64,000 nt of DNA from an uncultured Prevotella sp. (GTDB taxonomy: Bacteria; Bacteroidota; Bacteroidia; Bacteroidales; Bacteroidaceae): positions 1 through 64,000 of the forward strand of contig OMXE01000013.1 in the NCBI GenBank assembly GCA_900314935.1, in the 5' to 3' direction. The stretch's first letter is position 1. The number at the start of each line of letters is the position of its first letter. This document shows positions 57,653-64,000 of the stretch, one piece after another. A program made the translations under genes and the position numbers. Below the pieces are notes generated by a model. That model worked only from the letters and a program-made list of their open reading frames with translations. It ran no database searches and was not told the origin of the DNA.

Positions 57653-57725
57653 CAAAGGTACAAATAAGCGAGCACAAAACAAAATAAAAACGAGTTTTTC
57701 TTTTATTTTGTCGAGCGAAAGTCTT
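57653..57725 (-). repeat. Promoter-bearing palindromic repeat, copy 5
   Basis: Leftward promoter TTTG (57683-57680), 19 bases, TACCTTTG (57660-57653), then a palindrome CAAAACAAAATAAAAA/TTTTTCTTTTATTTTG and TCGAGCGAAAGT. The far end is cut where the Arc-type gene begins, and the repeat forms the last codons of that gene. Confidence 0.8.
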
Positions 57726-57909
57726 TCAATTCATCGGCATTGCCCATCTTTTTCTTGGGCAGACGCTTCGCCTTGCGCAGTGCCTCGGTGATGATCCACT
57801 GCAACTGACCGTTGGTGCTGCGGAACTCGTCAGCAGCCCAGGCCTCTATCGCGTCCATCGTATCGGAATCGATGCGCAGAATGAAATTCTTTGTTTTCTT
57901 TTCAGACAT
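57703..57909 (-). CDS. Arc-type ribbon-helix-helix protein
   Basis: 68 residues: KTKNFILRIDSDTMDAIEAWAADEF and NGQLQWIITEALRKAKRLPKK fit the MetJ/Arc fold, strand then two helices, binding DNA as a dimer. Such small proteins occur in Bacteroidetes near GlsB or SPFH genes. It may repress its own locus; the palindromes around it are possible sites. The last residues (RSTK) come from repeat copy 5. Confidence 0.8.
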   Translation of the reverse strand: MSEKKTKNFILRIDSDTMDAIEAWAADEFRSTNGQLQWIITEALRKAKRLPKKKMGNADELKDFRSTK

Positions 57910-58105
57910 ACGAACAGGTTTTCAGACATACGAACAGGTTTTTTAGACATAAGAACATAAGAACATATTTTTTTTCTTGAACATTGCTCCTTGATGCTTG
58001 GCCATTGTTTCATGATGCTTGTGATCAATGTTTCTTGATACTTGTTTCTTAATCATAAATAATTATGTTCTTATGTTCTTCTGTCTAAAAAGTACTTCTG
58101 TCTAA
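57910..58105. repeat. Inverted repeat with ACATAAGA / TCTTATGT arms
   Basis: Left: two 22-bp direct repeats of CAGACATACGAACAGGTTTT, then AGACATAAGAACATAAGAACA (57943-57965). Centre: TTGATGCTTG-type repeats (57985-58040). Right: ATGTTCTTATGTTCTTCTGTC and GTCTAAAAAGTACTTCTGTC (58065-58105), complementary to the left arm. The same GTCTAAAAAGTT unit is at 49708-49743. No gene. Confidence 0.65.
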
Positions 58106-59071
58106 TCAATGATTAAGCGTACCCGTATTCACCACCGGCTGTGCCGACTCATCCCCGCAGAGCACTACGAGCAGGTTGCTCACCATAGCAGCTTTCTTAT
58201 CGTCATCGAGGTCAACGATGTTCTCATTAGAGAGCTTGTCAAGGGCCATCTTCACCATCGAAACAGCACCTTCTACAATCTTCTCACGGGCAGTAATGAT
58301 GGCAGTGGCCTGCTGACGGCGCAGCATCACGGCAGCAATCTCGGGAGCATAGGCCAGGTAGTTGATGCGAGCCTCTACCACCTCGATACCAGCCAGGGCG
58401 AGACGCTCATCCAGTTTCTGCTCCAACTGCTCATTGATCTCATCGGCACTTGAACGCAGCGTGGGTTCTCCTTCCTTCGTATCCTCATCGTCGTAGGCAT
58501 ACTGTCCTGCCACCTGACGCAGGGCAGCATCACTCTGTACACGCACAAAGTTCTCCAGCGCGTTCATCAGTCCTTTGGTATCTGAACCCACAGCGTTCGG
58601 ATTGGCAGCCATGGTCTGCGAATCCACCTCGAACAATGCCTTATAGGTATCCTTCAGTTTCCACACCAACACCAAACCGATCATCACAGGGTTACCGGTC
58701 TTGTCGTTCACCTTGATGGGTTCGGCGTCGAGGTTACGGGCACGCAACGATACCTTCTTGCTTCCGTAGAAGGGATTGATCCAGAAGAAACCGGTCTTAC
58801 TGAACGTTCCGCTATACTTACCGAACCAGGTGGTGACACGTGCCACATTGGGTTCCAGCTGCAAATGACCGCACCACATAATGATGTTGATGAACAACAA
58901 CAGAATACTGCCGCCCAACAGCCATCCGCCTTGTGCGCCATTGCTGCCATCCAGCTGGATGATGCTATAGATGATACCTAACACTGCCAATACCAGAATG
59001 GCGAAGTTTACAAACAACATCAGGAAACCATTCATTACTGTTCCCTTGAAAGCAAATTCTTTATTCTCCAT
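58106..59071 (-). CDS. SPFH/Band 7 domain membrane protein
   Basis: 321 residues. Two N-terminal membrane helices (about 10-32 and 40-62: VNFAILVLAVLGIIYSI and GGWLLGGSILLLFINIIMW), then the SPFH domain (about 70-240, VARVTTWFGKYSGTFSKTGFFWINPFY ... RARNLDAEPIKVNDKTGNPV) and a helical region (LDERLALAGIEVVEARINYLAYAPEIAAVMLRRQQA). These proteins assemble into membrane rings that organise lipid domains or restrain proteases such as FtsH. It starts at ATG 59071. Confidence 0.9.
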   Translation of the reverse strand: MENKEFAFKGTVMNGFLMLFVNFAILVLAVLGIIYSIIQLDGSNGAQGGWLLGGSILLLFINIIMWCGHLQLEPNVARVTTWFGKYSGTFSKTGFFWINPFYGSKKVSLRARNLDAEPIKVNDKTGNPVMIGLVLVWKLKDTYKALFEVDSQTMAANPNAVGSDTKGLMNALENFVRVQSDAALRQVAGQYAYDDEDTKEGEPTLRSSADEINEQLEQKLDERLALAGIEVVEARINYLAYAPEIAAVMLRRQQATAIITAREKIVEGAVSMVKMALDKLSNENIVDLDDDKKAAMVSNLLVVLCGDESAQPVVNTGTLNH

Positions 59072-59138
59072 TTTCTTAATTAAATTTTCAATTTTCAATT
59101 CTCAATTTTCAATTATCAATGATATCATTTTGATATCG

Positions 59139-59146
59139 CAAAGATA
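59139..59146 (-). promoter_or_regulatory. SPFH gene promoter (-7)
   Basis: TATCTTTG on the minus strand, 68 bases before ATG 59071. Between them are five TTCAATT heptamers (59085-59118). Confidence 0.5.
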
Positions 59147-59244
59147 TGTACTATTTTTCAATCGGCAATGGGTTTCTGCAGTTTTTTATGTTTCTTTTAC
59201 TTTTCTTCTCTACGAATTAGACGAATTAGACGAATTTTTTTGTA

Positions 59245-59252
59245 TACCTTTG
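59245..59252 (+). promoter_or_regulatory. mnmA promoter (-7)
   Basis: TACCTTTG, 27 bases before ATG 59279. Three GAATTAGAC 9-mers lie just upstream (59212-59236) where a -33 box would be expected. Confidence 0.5.
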
Positions 59253-59278
59253 TACCCATAAATAATACATCAGTGCAA

Positions 59279-60430
59279 ATGAATATCAAAGAACTGGAAG
59301 GGAAGCGCATTGCCGTACTGCTGTCGGGCGGTGTTGATTCATCAGTGGTGCTCTACGAGCTGGTGCGCCAAGGACTGCAGCCCGATTGCTTCTATATCCA
59401 TATCGGTCCCGAAGAGGATGAGGAGTGGGACTGCTCCAGCGAGGAGGATGTAGAGATGGCTACGGCCGTAGCACATAAGTATGGGTGCAAGCTTGAAGTG
59501 ATCGACTGTCATCAGGAGTATTGGAACCAGGTGACGACCTATACTATAAATAAGGTACGCGAAGGCTTCACTCCCAATCCTGATGTGATGTGCAACCGAC
59601 TCATTAAGTTCGGGGCCTTCGACGAGAAGCGGGGTCATGACTATGACCTGATTGCCACAGGGCATTATGCCATGACCGAGATAGATGAAGAGGGGAGGAA
59701 GTGGCTTTGTACGAGTCCTGATCCTGTAAAGGACCAGACCGACTTCCTGGCACAGATATACGACTGGCAGCTGCGGAAGGCACTGTTTCCCATTGGGCAT
59801 TATATGAAGGATGAGGTGAGGGCCATTGCCGAACGCGAACATCTGGTGAATGCCAAGCGAAAGGATTCGCAGGGCATCTGCTTCTTGGGAAAGATCAATT
59901 ACAATGATTATATCCGTCGTTTCTTAGGCGAGAACCCAGGGGATGTCATCGAACTGGAAACGGGTAGGAAGATCGGCGAGCATAAGGGCTTGTGGTTCCA
60001 TACCATCGGACAGCGCAAGGGACTGGGTTTTGGCGAAGGTCCGTGGTTTGTCATCAAGAAGGATGTGCCGAAGAATATCTTATATGTGAGTCATGGCTAT
60101 GATCCGCAGGATGCATATAAGCAGGAATTCCTGATACACGACTTCCACTCACTCACCCTGCCGTTGCATACTTTGTTCAACGGACAGACAACGAAGAATG
60201 TCACATTCAAGATCCGTCATACACCGGAGTATCATCCGGCGGTGCTGGAAAAGGTTGACGAGGGGAAATACATGGTGCATTCAGCGCATCCCATTCATGG
60301 GGTAGCACCAGGACAGTTCTGTGTGGTTTATGATGAGAAGCATCACCGCTGCTTTGGGTCGGGGGAGATCACTCCACACTCCTCACTCCACACTCCACAA
60401 TTTCACAAAGGGCAGTCATGGAAGGGATAA
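59279..60430 (+). CDS. mnmA: tRNA-specific 2-thiouridylase
   Basis: It places sulfur at C2 of the wobble uridine in tRNA Lys, Glu and Gln. 383 residues from ATG 59279. The PP-loop is VLLSGGVDSSVVLYEL near 15, the catalytic cysteines lie in NPDVMCNRLIKFG (about 104) and DSQGICFLGKI (about 205), and the AMP site in ATGHYAM. The last 20 residues (ITPHSSLHTPQFHKG) are encoded by an ACTCCAC heptamer array that also encodes, on the other strand, the end of pgmB; the two genes overlap by 62 bases. Confidence 0.95.
   Translation: MNIKELEGKRIAVLLSGGVDSSVVLYELVRQGLQPDCFYIHIGPEEDEEWDCSSEEDVEMATAVAHKYGCKLEVIDCHQEYWNQVTTYTINKVREGFTPNPDVMCNRLIKFGAFDEKRGHDYDLIATGHYAMTEIDEEGRKWLCTSPDPVKDQTDFLAQIYDWQLRKALFPIGHYMKDEVRAIAEREHLVNAKRKDSQGICFLGKINYNDYIRRFLGENPGDVIELETGRKIGEHKGLWFHTIGQRKGLGFGEGPWFVIKKDVPKNILYVSHGYDPQDAYKQEFLIHDFHSLTLPLHTLFNGQTTKNVTFKIRHTPEYHPAVLEKVDEGKYMVHSAHPIHGVAPGQFCVVYDEKHHRCFGSGEITPHSSLHTPQFHKGQSWKG
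60369..60420. repeat. ACTCCAC heptamer array shared by the ends of mnmA and pgmB
   Basis: Solo arm of the family that flanks the element in rsmA. It is open in the mnmA frame on plus and in the pgmB frame on minus, and extends both proteins. Confidence 0.75.
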
Positions 60431-61091
60431 CAAGGTCGGCCCCTGCCTGCCATAGTTGCTCATCGGGCAGCGGTCCTGTATTCACACCGATGGTGAAACA
60501 CTGGGCGGCAACACCTGCCTGAATACCCAAGGGGGCATTCTCCACCACGATGGTCTCCCATGGCTCGGTACCGCATTTCTTCATGCCGGCCAAGTAGGGA
60601 TCGGGTGCTGGTTTACCCCGTTGCACATCATACGCCGTGGTGATATGGTCTTCTGTGATGAAAGGATGGAAATCGGTGGTGAGGCGGTTGATGAGGGGGC
60701 GCTGACCGCTGCCTGTCACCACGGCCATGACAAAGCCTTCCTGATGCAGTTTCTCCATCAGCTCATAGGCGCCGGGCATGATCTCGGCCTTGGGCATCTC
60801 ACCAAAGAAACGGGTTTTTACGTCGTACATCGCTTGCGCCTCTTCCAGAGTGATGTCTTTCCCTTGCTGTTGCTTTACCATGTTGCGAATGGTGTCTATA
60901 CCGCGAGCACCCTCTGTGGCGTAGGCATCATCGGCCGTCATGCGGATGCCGAAGGTGGCCATGGAGCGCTGCCATGCCACAGCATGGTTGGGCATGCTGT
61001 TAATGAGTACGCCATCCATATCGAAGAGAACGGCTTTGGGGCGGAAAACCCCAAAGCCGTGTTTTTTTAAATACTTTTGAATTGATTCCAT
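60369..61091 (-). CDS. HAD-IA hydrolase, beta-phosphoglucomutase-like
   Basis: 240 residues. Motif I FDMDGVLINSMP (about 23), motif II VVTGSGQ near 120, the Lys of RGKPAPDPYLAG near 158, and motif III VVENAPLGIQAG near 178. The DxD plus cap pattern fits phosphatases and mutases acting on sugar phosphates. The neighbour pgi (glucose 6-phosphate isomerase) agrees with that. The last residues (VECGVRSVE) come from the repeat array. Confidence 0.85.
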   Translation of the reverse strand: MESIQKYLKKHGFGVFRPKAVLFDMDGVLINSMPNHAVAWQRSMATFGIRMTADDAYATEGARGIDTIRNMVKQQQGKDITLEEAQAMYDVKTRFFGEMPKAEIMPGAYELMEKLHQEGFVMAVVTGSGQRPLINRLTTDFHPFITEDHITTAYDVQRGKPAPDPYLAGMKKCGTEPWETIVVENAPLGIQAGVAAQCFTIGVNTGPLPDEQLWQAGADLVIPSMTALCEIVECGVRSVE

Positions 61092-61096
61092 GGGGT

Positions 61097-61192
61097 TCTA
61101 GTTTTGCTAGATGTACTAGAAATACTAGTTTTACTAGTTGCACTAGCATTACTAGGATTACTAGTTGTACTAGCAGTACTAGGGTTCTATTT
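61097..61192. repeat. NNNNACTAG 9-mer array between pgmB and pgi
   Basis: About eight units ending ACTAG at mostly 9-base spacing. It fills the whole gap between the two leftward genes and forms the region just after the pgi stop. Confidence 0.8.
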
Positions 61193-61195
61193 GTA

Positions 61196-62551
61196 TTAAG
61201 CTTCTTTTGCCAACCGCTCCTTGATGGCCTTCGATTCAGCCTCATAGCCAGGCTTGTCGAGCAGGGCAAACATATTCTTCTTATAGGCCTCCACACCTGG
61301 CTGGTTGAATGGATTCACACCGAGCACATTACCGCTGATGCCGCAGGCAATCTCGAAGAAGTAGATGAGCTGTCCGATGTAGTATTCGTTCAACTGCGGT
61401 ACGCTGATGCGGATATTGGGCACGCCGCCATCAACATGTGCCAGACGTGTTCCTAACTCAGCCATCTTGTTCACCTCGTCCACGCGCTTACCAGCGAGGA
61501 AGTTCAAGCCATCGAGGTTCTCCTCATCATTCGGGAAGAGCAGCTTCCTGTTCGGCTCCTCGATACTGATAACAGTCTCGAAGATGGTGCGCTCACCTTC
61601 CTGAATCCACTGTCCCATAGAGTGGAGGTCGGTGGTGAAATCGCAAGATGCCGGGAAGATACCCTTGTTCTCCTTACCCTCGCTCTCGCCATAGAGCTGC
61701 TTCCACCATTCTGCAATGAAGTGGAGCTTGGGCTGGTAGTTCACCATGATCTCGATTTTCTTACCAGCACCATAGAGTCCGTTACGGATGGCAGCATACT
61801 GGGCAGCGATGTTCTCCTCGAAAGGAACATCCTTACCACAAGCCTTCTCCATCTCCTGAGCACCCTCTACCAGTTTCACGATATCGAAACCGGCACAGGC
61901 AATGGGCAGCAAGCCCACCGGGGTGAGCACAGAGAAACGACCGCCAACGTTATCGGGAATGATGAAACTCTTGTAGCCTTCCTTGTCGGCACAGGTGCGG
62001 GCAGCACCTCGCTTGGCATCGGTAATGGCCACGATCACCTTCTTGGCCTCCTCCTTACCGCGCTGATCCTCGCATTGCTTCTTCAGCAGACGGAAGGTGA
62101 GGGCGGTCTCGGTGGTGGTACCACTCTTGGAGATATTGATCACACCGAACTTCTTATCCTTCAGATAGTCGGTAAGCTCAGAGAGATAGTCCTCACCGAT
62201 ATTATTACCAGCAAACAGAATCGTAGGATTCTTCTTGTCGGCCACCAGCCAGGCAAAGCTATTGCCAAGGGCTTCAATCACGGCACGGGCTCCTAAGTAG
62301 CTACCGCCGATGCCGGCCACTACAACAGCCTCGCAGTTCTTACGAAGGGTATCGGCACATTCCTGCACCTCTTTCAGGAAGGCAGGAGTGATAGACGATG
62401 GCAGATGCAGCCATCCTAAGAAATCGTTACCTGGGCAAGTACCCTTCTCCAATGCTTCCTGAGCAGCCTTCACCTGAGGCTCGAAAGCTTTCACCGCACC
62501 TTCCTTGAGGAAGCATGCAGCCTTTGTCATGTCTAAAGCAATATTCTTCAT
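61196..62551 (-). CDS. pgi: Glucose-6-phosphate isomerase
   Basis: It interconverts glucose 6-phosphate and fructose 6-phosphate. 451 residues, the shorter bacterial form. Seen: [16 protein letters not shown] near 80, [18 protein letters not shown] near 140, [17 protein letters not shown] near 205, and [31 protein letters not shown] near the C-terminus with the active-site Glu and Lys. It follows gpsA by 37 bases. Confidence 0.97.
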   Translation of the reverse strand: MKNIALDMTKAACFLKEGAVKAFEPQVKAAQEALEKGTCPGNDFLGWLHLPSSITPAFLKEVQECADTLRKNCEAVVVAGIGGSYLGARAVIEALGNSFAWLVADKKNPTILFAGNNIGEDYLSELTDYLKDKKFGVINISKSGTTTETALTFRLLKKQCEDQRGKEEAKKVIVAITDAKRGAARTCADKEGYKSFIIPDNVGGRFSVLTPVGLLPIACAGFDIVKLVEGAQEMEKACGKDVPFEENIAAQYAAIRNGLYGAGKKIEIMVNYQPKLHFIAEWWKQLYGESEGKENKGIFPASCDFTTDLHSMGQWIQEGERTIFETVISIEEPNRKLLFPNDEENLDGLNFLAGKRVDEVNKMAELGTRLAHVDGGVPNIRISVPQLNEYYIGQLIYFFEIACGISGNVLGVNPFNQPGVEAYKKNMFALLDKPGYEAESKAIKERLAKEA

Positions 62552-62588
62552 CTTGTTTAAGTATTTTTGTTAGGATATGTTTGTCTGA

Positions 62589-63584
62589 TTAACGGAAACT
62601 GTCGGTGAGAAGCTTGATCTCGATCTGCGGGGCGATACGCTCGTACAATATATTATATACGGCATCGAGGATGGGCATGTTGACATGCATGTGGCGGTTG
62701 ATTTCCTTCATACACTTCGTACCGAAGTAGCCCTCGGCAATCATCTCCATCTCAATCTGTGCCGATTTCACGCTGTAGCCCTTACCAATCATGGTACCGA
62801 AGGTGCGGTTGCGCGAGAAGTTGCTGTAGCCCGTTACGAGGAGGTCGCCCATATAAACCGAGTCGTTGATGTTCCGTTCAATGGGATGAACGGTATTCAG
62901 GAACCTGTTCATCTCCTGCACAGCGTTCGACATCAGTACGCTCTGGAAGTTATCACCGTATTTCAGTCCGCTGCAGATACCTGCGGCAATGGCATAGACA
63001 TTCTTCAGTACCGAAGAATACTCAATGCCGATGACATCCGTGGAGGTCTTGGTCTTGATATAGTCGCTGGCGATGAGGTCGGCAAACGACTGTGCCTTCA
63101 CCTTGTCGTCACAGCCGATGGTGAGGTAGGAGAGACGTTCGAGTGCCACCTCCTCAGCATGCGAAGGACCGCCGATGCAGGCCAGGTTCTCGTAGGGCAC
63201 ATCATATACCTGATGGAAATACTCGGAGCATACCAGGTTCTCATCGGGCACAATACCTTTGATGGCCGTGATGATGAACTTATCGCGGATGCGGGTCTTG
63301 AGTTTCTTCAGGTGGTTCTTCAGATAGGGCGAGGGTGTGACGAATACCAGCGTATCATAGTTCTGTACGATCTTGTTGATGTCGCTGGAGAACGCAATCT
63401 CGTCCACATCGAAATGCACGCTCATCAAGTAGGCGGGGTTATGCCCCATCCGCTTGAAGTCTTCTATGCGGTCGTCGCGGCGCATATACCACCCGATGTG
63501 ATGGGTGCGCCCCACCACGATCTTGGCAATGGCGGTTGCCCAGCTTCCGCCGCCAATGATGGCTATGTTACCGCAATTATACAT
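62589..63584 (-). CDS. gpsA: Glycerol-3-phosphate dehydrogenase [NAD(P)+]
   Basis: It reduces dihydroxyacetone phosphate to glycerol 3-phosphate for phospholipids. 331 residues: IAIIGGGSWATAIAKIV (Rossmann, 8-24), ITAIKGIVPDENLVCSEYF, CIGGPSHAEEVALE and EYSSVLKNVYAIAAGICSGLKYGDN with the catalytic Lys. It is probably cotranscribed with pgi and with the DUF559 gene upstream, six bases away. Confidence 0.96.
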   Translation of the reverse strand: MYNCGNIAIIGGGSWATAIAKIVVGRTHHIGWYMRRDDRIEDFKRMGHNPAYLMSVHFDVDEIAFSSDINKIVQNYDTLVFVTPSPYLKNHLKKLKTRIRDKFIITAIKGIVPDENLVCSEYFHQVYDVPYENLACIGGPSHAEEVALERLSYLTIGCDDKVKAQSFADLIASDYIKTKTSTDVIGIEYSSVLKNVYAIAAGICSGLKYGDNFQSVLMSNAVQEMNRFLNTVHPIERNINDSVYMGDLLVTGYSNFSRNRTFGTMIGKGYSVKSAQIEMEMIAEGYFGTKCMKEINRHMHVNMPILDAVYNILYERIAPQIEIKLLTDSFR

Positions 63585-63587
63585 AGA

Positions 63588-63632
63588 GCCTCACCCCCTT
63601 CCCCTCTCCAAAGGGCGAGGGGCGTCATTACT
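63588..63632. repeat. CCCCTCTCC/GGGCGAGGGG palindrome between gpsA and the DUF559 gene
   Basis: Same family as 46320-46541. On the minus strand it encodes the tail APRPLERGRG of the DUF559 protein and occupies the gpsA upstream region. Confidence 0.75.
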
Positions 63633-64000
63633 ACTGTTAGACAAATACTCTTTTATTCTCATTACGACTTTTTTAACATCGTCGTTTATCTCTTCATTCT
63701 TAAACCGTAAAACCTGAAAGCCTTTGCTTTGCAGAAATTCTGTACGCCATGCATCCGCCTCTTGTTGGGTAGGCTCATTGTGGTAGCCGCCATCAACTTC
63801 TATTACCAGTTTAGCAGACAAGCAGATGAAATCGGCAATATAGTCGCCTATGGGATGTTGTCTTCTGAATCGGAATCCACTCTTCAGTCTTCTCAGCGCA
63901 TCCCAAAGCACCGTTTCGCTTTCATTCATTTCCCGTCTATTATGTCGGGCAAAATCCTTTAGCAACGGGTATCTGTCAGGCGCTGCCGTTTCATAGTCAT
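63591..64000 (-). CDS. DUF559 endonuclease-like protein, 5' end beyond the window
   Basis: The frame stays open to the right edge and reads ...DYETAAPDRYPLLKDFARHNRR, so the true start lies past 64000. Visible part: 136 residues. DUF559 marks: ETVLWDALRRLKSGFRFRRQHPIGDYIADFICLSAKLVIEVDGGYH, the Vsr-like PD-(D/E)XK core with Asp and the E-V-D motif. These proteins are taken as DNA endonucleases of unknown target. The C-terminal ten residues are repeat-encoded. Confidence 0.85.
   Translation of the reverse strand, partial: DYETAAPDRYPLLKDFARHNRREMNESETVLWDALRRLKSGFRFRRQHPIGDYIADFICLSAKLVIEVDGGYHNEPTQQEADAWRTEFLQSKGFQVLRFKNEEINDDVKKVVMRIKEYLSNSSNDAPRPLERGRG

Overview
The window reads as chromosome of a gut or rumen Bacteroidota close to Prevotella. 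Evidence seen: most promoters fit the Bacteroidota sigma-ABfr pattern (TTTG, 19-20 bases, TAnnTTTG); several genes encode families typical of this phylum (DUF3822, DUF5683, DUF349, NhaD, secreted proteins with Prevotella-type type IX C-terminal tails); and the order parA-parB-DUF5683-mltD-rel beside surE-lpxB and rsfS-ftsH-cdsA is a familiar Bacteroidetes arrangement. The genus is an inference.

Layout. 1-2000: gene-poor, with a 33-bp inverted repeat, a possible small RNA, a NYN-domain ribonuclease and two decayed fragments. 1984-18089: a secreted repeat protein, dnaG-cls, rmuC, a RecD-like helicase, DUF3822-rsmD, nhaD, a serine hydrolase and a carboxynorspermidine dehydrogenase. 18089-31279: a four-helix-bundle gene, recA, alaS, a MerR regulator, the rel-mltD-DUF5683-parB-parA operon and surE-lpxB. 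31749-42020: cdsA-ftsH-rsfS, tRNA-Gln, DUF349, corA, pepD, a second four-helix gene and a flippase-like membrane protein. 42134-52204: an RND efflux operon (adaptor, pump, outer-membrane channel), rsmA, PAP2 phosphatase, methionine sulfoxide reductase, frr and rsgA. 52969-57008: a PIN toxin-antitoxin pair, an adjacent dockerin/cohesin-like secreted pair with a small peptide gene, and an Rpn-type nuclease. 57344-64000: GlsB, an Arc-type repressor, an SPFH protein, mnmA, pgmB, pgi, gpsA and a DUF559 gene cut by the right edge.

The most striking feature is a dense set of interspersed elements. Two full-length copies (about 18121-18575 and 40396-40831) carry a gene for a four-helix-bundle protein of the 23S rRNA intervening-sequence (S23/IVP) family. 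They end in GAGAWTAC/GTATTCTC. At least five ORF-less copies keep these ends and a 40-90 bp core. Both kinds are flanked by arms of 7-9 bp tandem repeats, usually complementary across one copy but different between copies. ORF-less copies or lone arms lie inside, or form the tails of, many essential genes: rsmA, rsgA, dnaG, cls, lpxB, tolC-like, the RND pump, ftsH, mnmA, pgmB, the flippase and DUF559. A second family (five loci, all upstream of leftward genes) is a palindromic repeat of about 75 bp that contains a complete Bacteroidota promoter. These two repeat systems are the best candidates for something undescribed; the neighbouring cohesin and dockerin genes come next.
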